Notes: generated by a model not told the origin, from the letters alone. A stretch of DNA of 64,000 nt from Liquidambar formosana (GCA_039720395.1 CM077831.1:16298982-16362981), one strand, 5' to 3'; shown: positions 11,736-22,969, counted from the stretch's first letter. Made by a program: numbers and translations.

Positions 11736-13850
11736 CATGATTATGCCTAATACAAATTGCATATGGGTTGGAATTTATGGTAAATTGATTGGTTAATGAA
11801 TCTGGAATTTATGTTCATGCATTAAAGCTTGTTCTCTCTTATGGCTGAACCTAGGGTTTATGAACCTTAGGTTGTTTTCTTTTCTACTCCTCTTCTAAAA
11901 TAAGTTTTAGAGCTGCTGGTTATTCAAGAGTTGAATAGGGATTGAGTTTGGAGAAGAAGAACAATTTTCATGGTAGCCATGAAAAACCGTCATCTTGTTT
12001 TGCATGCCTGAAATCAGAGTTCTTATCCAAACTTTTTGAGCTATATATGGTTAGAAAGCTCTTCGAATTCAGCTTTCCAACCCAGCAAACGGTTCAGTCG
12101 ATCCGAGTTTTGTAGTGAAAGTTATGAATTTTTTACTACAGGCTGTCAGGGAAGACAGTTTTGCTCGGGAATGATGCAACAGCCACAACTATGAGTTTTT
12201 GATAGAGATCAAAGGTATGGCAATGGTTGCCACCACTTGGCTTATGTTTTAGACATGGTAGGGAAAGGTCCCCAAGCATTCGGATGCATCATAATTGGAT
12301 TATGATTCTAGAACAGAAGGAATAAGGAGAAGACCACCATGTTCGAATCTAGGTTTTAGAACCCTAAGGTTCTTGCTACTGTTTTGTTATGAAACTTCTG
12401 TAAAATTGATGAATAATCATTATAGGATGATGATATATGATGTATAGATCATATTCTTTAAGTTTCAAAAGAGTCTTGATGCATAAAGAATCAAAAAGTT
12501 TGATTTCTTGGAAGAACACAGTAGGCTGTTTTTCTACAGAAAGTCATTAATGGAGTTTTGTTCATAACTTGAGCTAGGGAACTCCAAATTGCATGAAATC
12601 ACTTCCATTAGTTTCCTAAGACATGTAGGATACTAGAAAAAATACTTTGGTAGCCTGAATTAATCATCTTGCTAGGGTTTGAAATCAGTTTGTGACCATG
12701 GACAGTATGCTGTCAAATTCTTGAATTGTTTAGAACAATTGGGATGATTTGATCATCCAAACTACTTCAATTAGCTTATTAATTCATGTAAGGACATGAT
12801 ACAAAAGCTGGTTTTGTTGTGGGGTCGAATTGATTGAGTTTTAGAAACAATTGTGACCTTGGAGGTCCTCCCATGGTGGCGCCAGCAGTGGGTTCTTAAA
12901 ACCCTAATTTAGCACTGAGTTCTTAAAACCCTAATTTGTTTTGAACAAGACAGCCCTATTGGCCACTCCACATGTGTCCATGGGTTTGGCCCACACCCTA
13001 GCTCAAGTCCCCATGCATGATGGTAGCCATGGCAGCCTTGCCAAGCCATTGCAGCCCCCTGGCCTAGCCATGGCCTAGCCTTGGCAGCCCCCTAGCCTAG
13101 CCGTGGCAGCCCCTTGGCTAAGCCATGGCCAAGCCATAGGCAGTTCATTAATTGTGGCGACAGCATTAAGGTTTCATAGGAAACCCTAATTCCTATTAAT
13201 GACAAAACCCTAATTCATTAATTGCACTAATTGAAACCCTAATTAGGCTATTAATTACCTTAATTAAAGTGTTTAATGATTGGTCATTAATGACCAATCA
13301 TGGTTATTAATTATTAGGGCAAAATTAATTGCATTTATGATGTCTAGGGTTTAGGGTTTAGGAAATTTAGAGCAGTAGCATCTATGAACCCTACACTTTG
13401 AGAAATGTAATGGAGAAGGCCATGTAACTGTTTTGCCATGGCTACCAATTAAACAACCTCTATGGTTGCTTATAAAAAGGTTAGGGGATGAAAACACAGT
13501 GAGTTGTCTCTCATGATATATGAGTCGAAGCCCTTAAGGGCTATTGTATTTGGTTTATGACAAAAACACAAAAAATGCTGCTGCAAAGTTTCTATAGGAG
13601 GAAGTCTCTATGGATGCCCACTTCTAGAAGCTACTATGACCGAATTAGGGCCATGACCATGATAAGGGACTATAGGATAACAAAAAATGACCACCATGGA
13701 TAGAGTTTTGATGCCCAAAACTATAAAATCTCTTAGAGGTAACTATTCTTTGGTTTGGTATGGTGAAGATATATAGGTTAATGAAGCATTTGTGATGGAT
13801 TTATGATATGAAACTTAATCTTCTCTCTCTTTCTCTCTCTCTCATCTCTT
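11736..13850 (+). mobile_element. Internal region of the LTR element, non-coding
   Basis: This is where gag should start, but no gag, protease, integrase or RT homology is visible in any frame. It includes a block of short GC-rich repeats (12985-13140) and a CT-rich run near 13818-13850. No 3' LTR follows before the tandem repeat and the copia element at 13937. Confidence 0.5.
12985..13140. repeat. Short tandem repeats of gcagcccc / ctagccatgg
   Basis: Repeated words gcagccccctggcctagcca, ccatggcctagcc and ccgtggcagcccc alternate at about 20-30 bp. It is a GC-rich island in AT-rich flanks, probably a decayed minisatellite. Confidence 0.6.
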
Positions 13851-13936
13851 TCATAGAATATTGAAGTCAAGATTACATAAATATTTAAAATTTAATTTAA
13901 TTTTTCTTTCAAAACAATTATATGTAATGTTTCAGA
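13850..13936. repeat. Left remnant of ~180-bp tandem repeat interrupted by copia
   Basis: The bases just left of the copia LTR (agattacataaatattt, atttaattt, caaaacaattatatgtaat) match the repeat units at 20028-20560 on the other side of the element. The array therefore pre-dates the insertion. Confidence 0.65.
13932..13936 (+). repeat. Target-site duplication of copia element (left)
   Basis: tcaga precedes the left LTR; tcaaa at 20028-20032 follows the right LTR. Four of five bases match, the usual 5-bp duplication with one later change. Confidence 0.6.
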
Positions 13937-14736
13937 TGTTGGAAATATTGCACAATGAGATATAGAATACACTCCGAATATTACAAATTCTTGAAGATAC
14001 AAATAACTAAAACTAAAGATAAAAGGAATGACTTATAGCGGTCATGGTTTGATAGCTGAAACACGAAAAAGAACCGTTGTCCTTGAAACCGATTTCGCCC
14101 TCTCGAGAAATCTTTTGGTGTAGTCAGGATTGTGGCAGTTGGCCTCCAGGATTTGACAGCCTAAAGCGTGCCGGTAAATGCGTACTCACAATACCAGGTC
14201 ACAGTGAAAGTATTCAACCCAACCCAACTCAACTTTTAAGCAAGTGAAAATGAGAGAAATAGAGATAGAGGTTTTAAACGTGTAAATATGTAACTAAAAA
14301 TGCTGAAGATATAGATATTAAAGTAATGTGGATTTGGCCAACTCAAAACCAAACGCCACAATAGACAAATTCTAAAATAATGATAGCAATTACATATTAT
14401 TAAAATAATAAAGAACCAAAATTTATGTAGAAATATATTATAGCAATAAAATCCAAACGACTATATACTTAATTGCTTCTAGGAAGACAACAAGAGCCAT
14501 TCCATTTTTATAGCAATAAAGTCCAAATGGCTATATGACTTAATTGCTTATGGGAAGACAAACAAGAACTAAACGACTCAAGCACATCATGTGTATGTGC
14601 GGTAACCGAAAATCTTCATAACTTTGGTTCTCAAAAGACATGTAAGGGAATTGCTAGAATATACCTACTCACACCAAATAAAAGGTGTTCTCACTTATGT
14701 ATTAAAATTTGAATCATATTAAAATAAAAACTAATA
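13937..14736 (-). repeat. Copia 3' LTR
   Basis: 800 bp, matching 19230-20027 along its whole length. It begins tgttggaaatattgcac on the + strand and ends aaaaactaata, where the right copy has aaaaactaaca, so the terminal CA has mutated. Inside are two copies of a ~75-bp segment (tatagcaataaa...ggctatatgacttaattgc), also duplicated in the other LTR. Confidence 0.9.
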
Positions 14737-14752
14737 ATCCCCCACATGATTC
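14737..14752 (-). promoter_or_regulatory. Polypurine tract of the copia element
   Basis: On the minus strand this reads catgtgggggat directly before the LTR start. That is the usual position of the plus-strand primer for reverse transcription. Confidence 0.65.
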
Positions 14753-15439
14753 AAATTTTCTATAAAAATAAATAAAGAAATAAAATTATTGAGTTGGGTA
14801 AAATAAAATGAAATGCATCAGTACCAATGTCTTTTGAACTTGAATCGCCACCTAGTGTAGGCAGATAGAATTTACAAGAAACGGGTAAAATAAATTTATT
14901 GAACCTGACCCTTTTAATGTAAACTGGCTATACATACCACATATATTCCACTTTTAAAGTTGAATAACTTTCTCGGGTTGGCGCGTTTAGGCCATGCGCC
15001 CTACCTGGATTTTCATAAATGCTCTAGAGAATTAAGCCACATTCTCATAGAAGGCGGCCCCACCTTCACACTCACATAGGTGAATTCCATCAAGTATGAA
15101 TTGCAACTAACACACCACCCAATTAGGTTATGGATCCATTAAGAACTGTAACTCAACCTTACTCGTTGTAATTAGCACTATCTACACCATAGGGATGCGT
15201 TCCAAATATTTAAGGATAATGCTTACCGGCTACTCAAGTGACTTGTTTTTACCCATTGAACCTATTTCCTGGGATCTCCATTCATATAAGTTAGGTTGCC
15301 AGGTAACTCAAAAAATTGGCTTAAGCCCCATACCCTTCGATGTATCAACTATTAGCTGTCTAGCTAATCCCTTTGTCAAAGGGTTTGCCTGGTTGTCTTT
15401 GGATTTTACAAAATTCAAGGTAATTATTCCATCACTAAG

Positions 15440-16033
15440 TAGCTACTTCACAATATTATGTCTAAGGCGTATGTGCCTACTCTTCCCATTGTAAATTTTG
15501 CTTTTAGCTTGAGCTATCACAGCCTTACAATCACAATACAAAAAAATAGATGGAACAAGTTTAGACCATAAAGGAATATTAACCAAAATATTTCTAATCC
15601 ATTTGGCTTCTCCACCTGCTAATTCCAAAGCAATAAACTCAGATTCCGTAGTGAACCGAGCTTTGCATGTTTGTTTAGTGGATCTCTAAGAAATTTCTCC
15701 ATCATCCAAAATAAATAAATATCCACTAGTAGAGTTAATTTCATCATTACCTGTTATCCAGTTAGCATCGCAAAACCCTTCTGGTACAGCTGGATAACTA
15801 GTATAATAGAGACCTAAATTAATAGTCCCCTTAAGATATCTCAATACCCTTACAACAGCAATCCAATAGTTTCTACAAGGATTATGAGTATATCTACTAA
15901 GTCTATGGACTGCATAGGTAATATCTGGTCTTGTGCAATTCATAAAATATATTAAACTTCCTATAATTCTAGCATACTCAGGGTTGTGACATACTGTCAC
16001 TTTTATTCTTTTTAAGATGAATGCTAGGATCAT
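15440..16033 (-). pseudogene. Copia RNase H region (broken)
   Basis: Minus-strand frames give the end of pol: GSLIYFMNCTRPDITYAVHR and later AKWIRN with YCDCKAVIAQAKS, matching copia RNase H wording. The region is split between two frames (15686-16033 and 15443-15628), so at least one frameshift lies between them. Confidence 0.8.
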
Positions 16034-17147
16034 AAGGAGTTTTCATGGGATCTTTATTTGAATAGCCAAATTTTTGTAATAATTTTTTAACATAATGAGA
16101 TTGAGACAAAGCAAGTCCATCAGAAGTTTTAGAAATTTTGCTACCCAAAATAACATCTGCCTCTCCCATGTCTTTCATATCAAATTTAAAGGTAAAAAAT
16201 TTCTTAGTAGATTTAACAATGGATATATCAGTACCCATAATAAGCATATCATCAACATAAAGACAAATAATAACACCATAATTATTTTAAAATTTACTAT
16301 ATACACATCTATCAGCATCATTCAACAAATAACCATTAGCAATAAGTACATAATCAAATTTTTCATGCCATTGTTTTGGTGCTTATTTAAGATTATACAA
16401 AGATCTAATAAGTTTACACACTTTTTGTTCTTGGCTAAGGACTACAAATCCCTCAGGTTGGTCCATATATATTTCATCATCTAAATTCCCATTTAATAAG
16501 GCCGTTTTAACATCCATTTGGTGAATTATGAGTTTATGTACTGAAGCAATGGCAATAAGAATTCTAATTATAGTAATTCTAGCCACAGGAGAATAAATAT
16601 CAAAATAATCAACACCTTCTCTTTGTTTAAAACCTTTTGCTACCAACTTAACTTTAAATTTATCAATAGAACCATCGGGTTTAAGTTTCTTCCTAAATAC
16701 TCATTTACAACCTATGGTTTTAGTTCCAGGTATTAGATCAACTAATTCCCATGTGTAATTCACCATTGTGGACTCTAATTCATTATTTATAGCTTCTCTC
16801 CAAAACATTGAATTTGGTGAAGTAATAGCTTCTTGGTAAGTTGTTGTGTCATCTTCAACTAGAAAGGCAGTTATAAAATCATATCCAAAACTACATTCTT
16901 TCTTGGCTCTCTTACTACGTCTAGGTTCATATTCTTTATCATCCCCATCATCTCTATTCTGATTATTAGAGGTAGTAAAATCATATTTTATCTCACTTTT
17001 ACATTCTATTTTTATGGGATAAATATTTTCAAAAAATTCTGCATCTCTTGGTTCTATTATAGTGTTAGGCTCAGGTGTGTTATGATCGGATTTAATAACC
17101 AAGAACCTATAGGCAAGCATTGTTTTGAGTATAACCAATAAAAACAC
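16034..17147 (-). pseudogene. Copia reverse transcriptase (broken)
   Basis: Minus-strand segments give EAINNELESTMVNYTWELVD, then VAKGFKQREGVDYFDIYSPV, VKTALLNGNLDDEIYMDQPE, and the catalytic YVDD (16248-16259). These are RT_2-type copia blocks in the right order. The segments lie in different frames with stops between them (for example near 16380 and 16695), so no enzyme can be made. Confidence 0.9.
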
Positions 17148-18314
17148 AATCTTCTATTTTAGGACCAATTCTTTTTCTTTTAAATTCTAGAATTCCTACC
17201 TTAGCAAGACACCCCCACACTTTCAAATATTTTAAGTTAGGTACATAACCCTTCCATAGCTCATAAGGTGTCTTATTAGATTTTTTACTTGGAATTTTAT
17301 TAATAATATAACAAGCTATTAAAATACCTTCCCCCTACATATTAGTAGGTAACCTTGAACTTAGTAACAAAGCATTCATCATATCCTTAAGAGTTCTATT
17401 TTTTCATTCTGCTACGCCATTTTGTTCAGGTGAATAAGGTGCAGTGAGTTCATGCATTATGCCATGTGTTTCACAAATTCTCTAAGTGATGTTGATTCAT
17501 ATTCTCCTCCCCTATCCGACCTTACTCTTTTAATTTTTCTATCAAGTTGATTTTCTACTTCATTTTTGTATTTTATGAAAGTCTCTTTAGCTTCATCTTT
17601 ACTTCTTAGGAGATATAATTTAGTGTATCGAGAGAAATCATCCACAAAAGTAATATAATATTTTTTACCACCATGTGTCAAATTACTTTTATAATCTCCT
17701 ATATCGGTGTGTATCAAACTTAATAAATCAGATTCTCTTTGAATATTTTTAAAAGGTTTTCTAGTAAATTTTGATTCAACACAAGTCTCACACTTATCAA
17801 AATTAGTATTAGAAAAATCTGAAATAAGTCCTAAAGTTTTCATTCTTTTAATGGAGTTCACATTAGCATGTCCTAATCTCATATGCCAAACATTCAAAGG
17901 CTCAATCAAGTAAGCAGAAGAAGTACTTGCATTATCATAAATAAGATAGAATACATTCAAAACAAATAAACCATCAGAACAGTACCCCTTCCCCACAAAA
18001 TTCCGATTACGAGTAAGAATCAACTTATCAGATTCAAAAACTAATTTCACACCAACTTTGTTAAGCAATGCTCCAGAAACAAGATTGCGTCTCATCTCAG
18101 GCACATGATGGACATCACTCAATTGAAGGACCTTTCTAGAAGTCAACTTCAATAGTACTTTCCCTTTACCTGCAATAGGAGAAGATCTAGAATTTTCCAT
18201 AAAAACTTGCTCATCGTTCTTAACAGGTTCATAGGAGGAAAACATACTCCTATCATAACAGATGTGTTTAGTGGCCTCTGTGTCCACTATCCAATCCTTT
18301 CCATTGGAAATCAA
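17148..18314 (-). pseudogene. Copia protease and integrase (broken)
   Basis: From 18314 leftwards the frame gives the protease motif DWIVDTEATKHICYD (glycine of the active-site triplet replaced by Glu). A GAG-pre-integrase zinc site follows (HMRLGHANVN and CETCVES). The integrase core comes next, with HTDIGDY, FVDDFSRY and VRSDRGGEY. A frame open for 285 codons stops at 17457, and the rest of integrase continues in other frames towards 17150. Confidence 0.88.
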
Positions 18315-18405
18315 TTTTACCTCTGAAATAACTGCCAGTTATAACATCATCAGTTTCAATAAGATAAGCTTGAGACCTATTAGAACCTTGGCCCTTCTGA
18401 AAACT

Positions 18406-18447
18406 GCACTCATTTACATGGTGTCCTGGCTTTCCACAGTTAAAACA
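18406..18447 (-). pseudogene. Gag CCHC zinc knuckle
   Basis: The minus strand reads CFNCGKPGHHVNEC, a perfect CX2CX4HX4C retroviral-type knuckle of copia gag that binds nucleic acid. The flanking gag sequence is in a different frame. Confidence 0.85.
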
Positions 18448-18452
18448 ATTGT

Positions 18453-19208
18453 CTCTCTTTTTCTTCTTGAATTTTTTGTTTTCCGATTTCTTGAACTAGT
18501 TATCGAAATTTTTATGAGATTTCTTCCCAAGTCTTCCTTATGTGCTCTTTCATCCTTAGTTTCAATAAGGTTAGCCTTAAAGTATGCCTCTTTGGCTTTC
18601 TCATTTTGGTCTCGAAGCCTAGTTAGCCTCTTCAATTTGGATATGAATGACAAGATCCTTAAGAGACATATCTTTTCTCTTATGTTTCAAAGTCATTTTA
18701 TATTCTTTCCAAGAAGGCGGTAATTTTTTAATAAGAATTGCAAATTGAAAACCCTCATCAATTACCATGCCTTCTTTAAGTACTTCACTTACAATATACT
18801 AGTATTCATGAATTTGTGCAGAAACTGGTTTTTCATCTACCATTTGAAAATCTAAAAATTATCAACAGCAAATTTTTTAGTTCCAACATCTTCAATGATG
18901 TACTTTTTCTTAAGAGCGTCCCAAATTTCTGTAGCATTTTTGTAACCACAATAAACATCATAAAATTCATTTGCCATACCATTTAAAATATAATTCCTGC
19001 AAAGATGGTTGGCCTTATCCCACATCCGAATTGAATGAGACTGAGCAGGCTCAAGAAGTTCATCATTAGCTCTTGGGTTTGTAAGCACAAACTCAACATG
19101 CATGGTCTCCAAAATAAATAAAAGTTTTGAACTCCATCTCTTGTAATTGGTTCCATCAAATGGTTCTAATTTTGTAATATCTAGAACTCGAGTGACGATA
19201 TCATCCAT
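18453..19208 (-). pseudogene. Copia gag (UBN2 type), frameshifted
   Basis: Gag starts at the ATG at 19206-19208, only 21 bases after the 5' LTR end. It begins MDDIVTRVLDITKLEPFDGT and continues with typical copia gag wording (WDKANHLCRNYIL, EIWDALKKKYI). The frame stops at 18852 and homology resumes in other frames (MTLKHKRKDMSLKDL, IEEANRLRDQNEKAKEAYFK). The frame is also open upstream into the LTR, so the exact start is a choice based on family wording. Confidence 0.85.
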
Positions 19209-19229
19209 TGTGCAAATCGGTTTCAAGAA

Positions 19230-20027
19230 TGTTGGAAATATTGCACAATGAGATATAGAATACACTTCGAATATTACAAATTCTTGAAGATACAAATAAC
19301 CGAAACTACAGATAAAAGGAATGACTTATTACGGTCGTAGTTTGATGGCTGAAGCACGGAAAAGAACCGTTGTCCTTGAAATCGATTTCGCTTCCTCGAG
19401 AAATCTTATGGTACAGTCAGGGTTGTGGCGATTGGCTTCCAGGACTCGACAGCCTAAACCGTGCTGGTAGGTGTGCACTCACAATATCGGGTTGCAGGGA
19501 AAGTATTCAACCCAACCCAACTCAACTCTTTAAACAAGTGAAAATGAGAGAGATAGAGATAGAGGTTTTGAACGTGTATATAAGTAATTAAAAATGCTGA
19601 AGATAAATATATTAAAGTAATGTGGATTTGGCCAGCTCAAAACCAAACGCCACATTAGACAAATTCTAAAATAATGATAGTAATTACATATTATTAAAAT
19701 AATAAAGAACCAGAATTTATGTAGAAATATATTATAGCAATAAAGTCCAAATGGCTATATGACTTAATTGCTTCTGGGAAGACAACAAGTGCTGTTTTTT
19801 TTTTATAGCAATAAAGTCCAAACGGCTATATGACTTAATTGCTTCTGGGACTACGAGCCAAATGGCTCAAGCACATCATGTGTATATGTGTGGTAACTGA
19901 AAATCTTCATAACTCAGGTTCTCAAAAGACATGTAAGGGAATTGCTAAAATATACCCACTCACACCAAATAAAAAGTGTTCTTACTTATGTATTAAAATT
20001 TGAATCATATTAAAATAAAAACTAACA
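19230..20027 (-). repeat. Copia 5' LTR
   Basis: 798 bp. On the minus strand it starts TGTTAGTTTTTATTTT and ends ATATTTCCAACA. It carries the same internal ~75-bp duplication as the 3' LTR (near 19733 and 19805). Confidence 0.9.
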
Positions 20028-20560
20028 TCAAAACACCTACTTTATAACTTAAATTTAATCGTTTTGATAAGTTAAATTTAGTTCCAAACACTTAGATTTA
20101 ATTGTTTTCATAAGATATTGAATCAGATTACACATATTCAAAATTTAACTTTTTCAAAAAAAAAAAAAAAAAATAGTTCCATGTAACTAGTTTCATAAAA
20201 CCCATTTCAAAAAGTCAAATTTAGTTATAATCACCTAAATTGAACCGTTCTAATAAATTAACTCTAATGTCAAACACTTAGATTTAATTATTTTCATAGG
20301 ATATGGATGAAAAATTACACAAATATTTAAAATTTATTTGTTTTTTTAAAACAGTTACATGTAACTATTTTACAAAACCCACTTCAATGTATTAAATTTA
20401 ATCACAATCACTTAAATTTAACTATTTTAGTAAATTAAATTTAGTCTAAAACACTTAGATTTAACTATTTTCATATTATATCAAAATCAAATTGCACAAA
20501 TATTCAAAATGTAACCCTTTAGTTGAACAATTTTATGTACTTAAACATTTAGTCACAACA
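20028..20560. repeat. ~180-bp tandem repeat (about three units)
   Basis: aaacacttagatttaa recurs near 20086, 20271 and 20446, about 175-185 bp apart. The order around each is similar (gttaaattta, attacac or attgcac, aatttaa, catgtaact, aaaaccca). An A20-type run at 20157-20173 interrupts the first unit. The array is continued by the fragment left of the copia element. Confidence 0.75.
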
Positions 20561-20779
20561 CAAGCCATGTAACTGTTTTATTTTAAAAGTTTCGACAAAT
20601 AGATTCAAATGATATAAATTTTATTGAAAACCAACATGTAGATTGAAAGTTGTGTCAATATAAATTTTTAAACAAAAAATAACAACTCGAAGTATAATTG
20701 GCTGTTTCATTTTAAAGTGGACTGCATAAGTTTTTTTCATTGATTTGTGCAGCTATAAGTCTTATAAAGTGGACCTCTT

Positions 20780-20845
20780 CCTAATTATTATTATTATTAT
20801 TATATTATTATTATTAATTATTTATTTATTTATTTATTTTTTTCA
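20780..20845. repeat. (ATT)n/(ATTT)n microsatellite
   Basis: Runs of attattatt followed by tatttatttattt. No coding meaning. Confidence 0.8.
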
Positions 20846-20849
20846 CACA

Positions 20850-21540
20850 GATTTAATGGTGGTGGGCGAGCAGGTTTGTGTGTCGACGAAGTTTGGTGGA
20901 AAAACAAACAGAGTTTTTTTCCTTTCTTTTTTTCTCAGGTTCATTTTTGTTGCGTTTTTGACAATTTTACGGTTTGTATTTTGTGGGGGATGAGATTGCG
21001 TTGTCGGCGATGTTTGCCGGAAAATAAATCTGGTTATGGTTTTTTTTATTGGCTCTACATGTTGCAGATTGAGGAAAGACGGACTGAAAGGAGAGTGAGG
21101 GGAGGGGTATTTAAGTCAGGTTGTGTGCGGAAAATAACAGGAGAGTGCAAGAAGAGTTTTGGGGAGTGCGAATAGCGCTGGCATATTGTTTTTCACTTAG
21201 TTTTTGACTTTTTGCTGGGCATTTCCCAGCCCCAAAGCCCGACACAGAAACCCTTTTGTCTAAACCCAAAAATCAGAGCAGAAGAGAAAGAGAAGAGACG
21301 AGACGAGACAGAGAGACACGGCGACGGCAACGCTGCAAGTCGACGATCCAATAGCTGACAGTGCAGAAACTTCCGGCGACACTTCGGCATCCTTTTCGGC
21401 AGAGGTAGGTTCTATTTTTTTTTTTTTTTTTTAAAATTTTTTGGTGGGTTTCAGTAGCTGAAGATACAGGAGTCGACGTCGACGGCGAGTCAGCGACTGA
21501 GATCCCCACAGCCGACGAGACGATCCTCAGTTCCCCACCG
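20850..21540. other. GC-richer island, leader- or promoter-like, no gene identified
   Basis: Unlike its AT-rich surroundings this stretch is purine-rich with many CG dinucleotides (gacgagacgagacag, gtcgacgtcgacgg). It contains ctcagcagag-like leader wording and a splice-donor-like gcagaggtaggt near 21400. No frame codes for a recognisable protein. It may be the 5' leader of a lost gene or transposon. Upstream, 20560-20780 shows nothing. Confidence 0.3.
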
Positions 21541-21554
21541 TCGATGTCGACCGG

Positions 21555-21715
21555 CGAGCCTCGATTTGCATCTTCTCTAACCCACGAGCCTCGACCCCTG
21601 TTCTTCTCTAACCCCTGTTGTTCTTCTCTAACCCCTGTTCTCTTCTCTAAGCTCTGTTCTCTTCTTTAACCCACGAGCCTCGACCCTTGTTCTCTTCTCT
21701 AACCCCTGTGAAATC
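21555..21715. repeat. Short tandem repeat ttctctaacccctgt / acgagcctcgaccc
   Basis: The 15- to 20-base word tctctaacccctgttct recurs about seven times. The word cacgagcctcgaccc recurs with it. A minisatellite within the GC-richer island. Confidence 0.75.
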
Positions 21716-21744
21716 TGAGAAAAATATCTGATAAAAGTATATAA

Positions 21745-21853
21745 AATCGGTGTTATAAGGCTTCCATTTGATGGTGGATCCTTCCCTGACATTGATGAAG
21801 TTGATGAAGATGATGATGATGATGATGATGATATGACTCTTGCCGATGAGTAG
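21745..21853 (+). pseudogene. Acidic C-terminal exon relic, possibly of a hAT-type transposon
   Basis: A + frame reads LPFDGGSFPDIDEVDE, then a run of eight Asp, then MTLADE and TAG. It is followed by 3'UTR-like AT-rich DNA and, at about 22080-22160, gcccc/cgcc-rich sequence ending ccttttaaaacattgg. From memory that wording recalls the 3' ends of plant BED-finger hAT elements. No transposase domain is visible, so the assignment is weak. Confidence 0.25.
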
Positions 21854-22480
21854 AGTGATATATTAGATAAATTATGCTTTCTTTCTTTCTTTAGAACTCT
21901 TTTGAAGTTGGGTTGTAATGTTGTATGAGCATTTTATATTTTGGTAGTTGGACCATGAAAGACAATAGATTGCTTTTAATATGTTTGAAATAGTTTGCAT
22001 TTTCTTTTTTATAAATTAAATTGAACTTGTTAAGCTATGTTTTTCACTACTCTAGTTTTTTATATTTTTATATATATAAAAATAAAAATGCTCGCAGAGC
22101 TTACGCCCCGCCCCATGGGAGGGAAAACTGCCCTGCCTTACGCCCACGCCTTTTAAAACATTGGTCCTACACTATGTATAGTTTATTCATTTTAAGGCCC
22201 TAGCCAGACTCTATAAGTTGATTGTTGATAAATGATAATTATAGAACCCATTCCTACTTTTTTCTTGTTAGCTTTGTACACATCGTCCTTACTGAAACAA
22301 TATATAGAGTCCATAAAGGGTGATTTGCACTGTCCAAAAGTTTTCACTCTATGTCATTTAAGAGCTAAAAATCACACAAAATAACATCTTTTATGTAACT
22401 AATGTGGTGCGTCACGAATTCAAGATCTACCATTGAACGATGTGGATCTGTAGGTCCACATTTCCAATTTATATCTTAAA
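21854..22480. other. Intergenic, no gene seen
   Basis: AT-rich sequence with a GC-rich patch at 22090-22160 (gcttacgccccgccccatgg). No coding region, RNA gene or terminal repeats were found. Confidence 0.4.
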
Positions 22481-22838
22481 GTTGTGTTTGGATCATGAAT
22501 TTTTAGGTGGAAGTTGTGGTTAAAATGGAATTTGTCAAATTTTTAAAACCAAATTCCTTGTTTAGCTAACTCAACTTGGAATTTTTAAAATTCTCATTAA
22601 AACTTTAACTTGGGATTTGAGAGGGTCAAATTCTGTCTAGAAATTCCATCTAGTGAATTTGGCAAATTTCATCTTTTAAAAAATAAAGTTGCAAAATTCC
22701 ATTTAGAAAATCTAACTTTTAAAAAGTTTAACCAAACAAGGAATTTTAAAATACCTAATTAAAAATTCTAAACTTTGAAAATCCCATCATTTTAAAAATC
22801 CCAAGTTTTTTTTTCCAAATTCCTTATCCAAACACAGC
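22481..22838. mobile_element. MITE-like element with TGTGTTTGGAT terminal inverted repeats
   Basis: 358 bp bounded by gttgtgtttggat at 22481 and its inverse atccaaacacagc ending at 22838; 12 of 13 bases pair. Internally, aattcca/tggaatt and aaattcc words recur in both orientations, as in foldback-type MITEs. There is no coding region. The target duplication is unclear (taaa on both sides at best), so the superfamily is not assigned. Confidence 0.6.
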
Positions 22839-22952
22839 GTAAATGACAGTAGTGTCCATTATTATTTTTATAAAAATGTTGTTGCTACATCAATTCATGT
22901 GGTAATCATTATAAATTTTCCTATGAAGATTTACATTTTTTAGTGATGTAGT

Positions 22953-22969
22953 ATTAGTGTTCATAACTA
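22953..22969 (+). repeat. LINE target-site duplication, left
   Basis: attagtgttcataacta, identical to 26646-26662 after the poly(A) tail. Confidence 0.9.

Larger units (their letters stand above)
13937..20027 (-). mobile_element. Ty1/copia retrotransposon, both LTRs present, coding region decayed
   Basis: A 6.1-kb element read on the minus strand. The right LTR (19230-20027) is the 5' LTR and the left LTR (13937-14736) is the 3' LTR. In minus-strand order the internal region shows gag, zinc knuckle, protease, integrase, RT and RNase H, the copia order. All are broken by stops and frameshifts. The first ~270 LTR bases differ at roughly one position in ten by eye, so the insertion is old. A polypurine tract (reverse of cccccacatg) lies beside the left LTR. 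The protease motif reads DTEAT where the active family has D-S/T-G-A. Likely Tork/Tnt1-like from the gag and RT wording; clade not certain. Confidence 0.9.
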
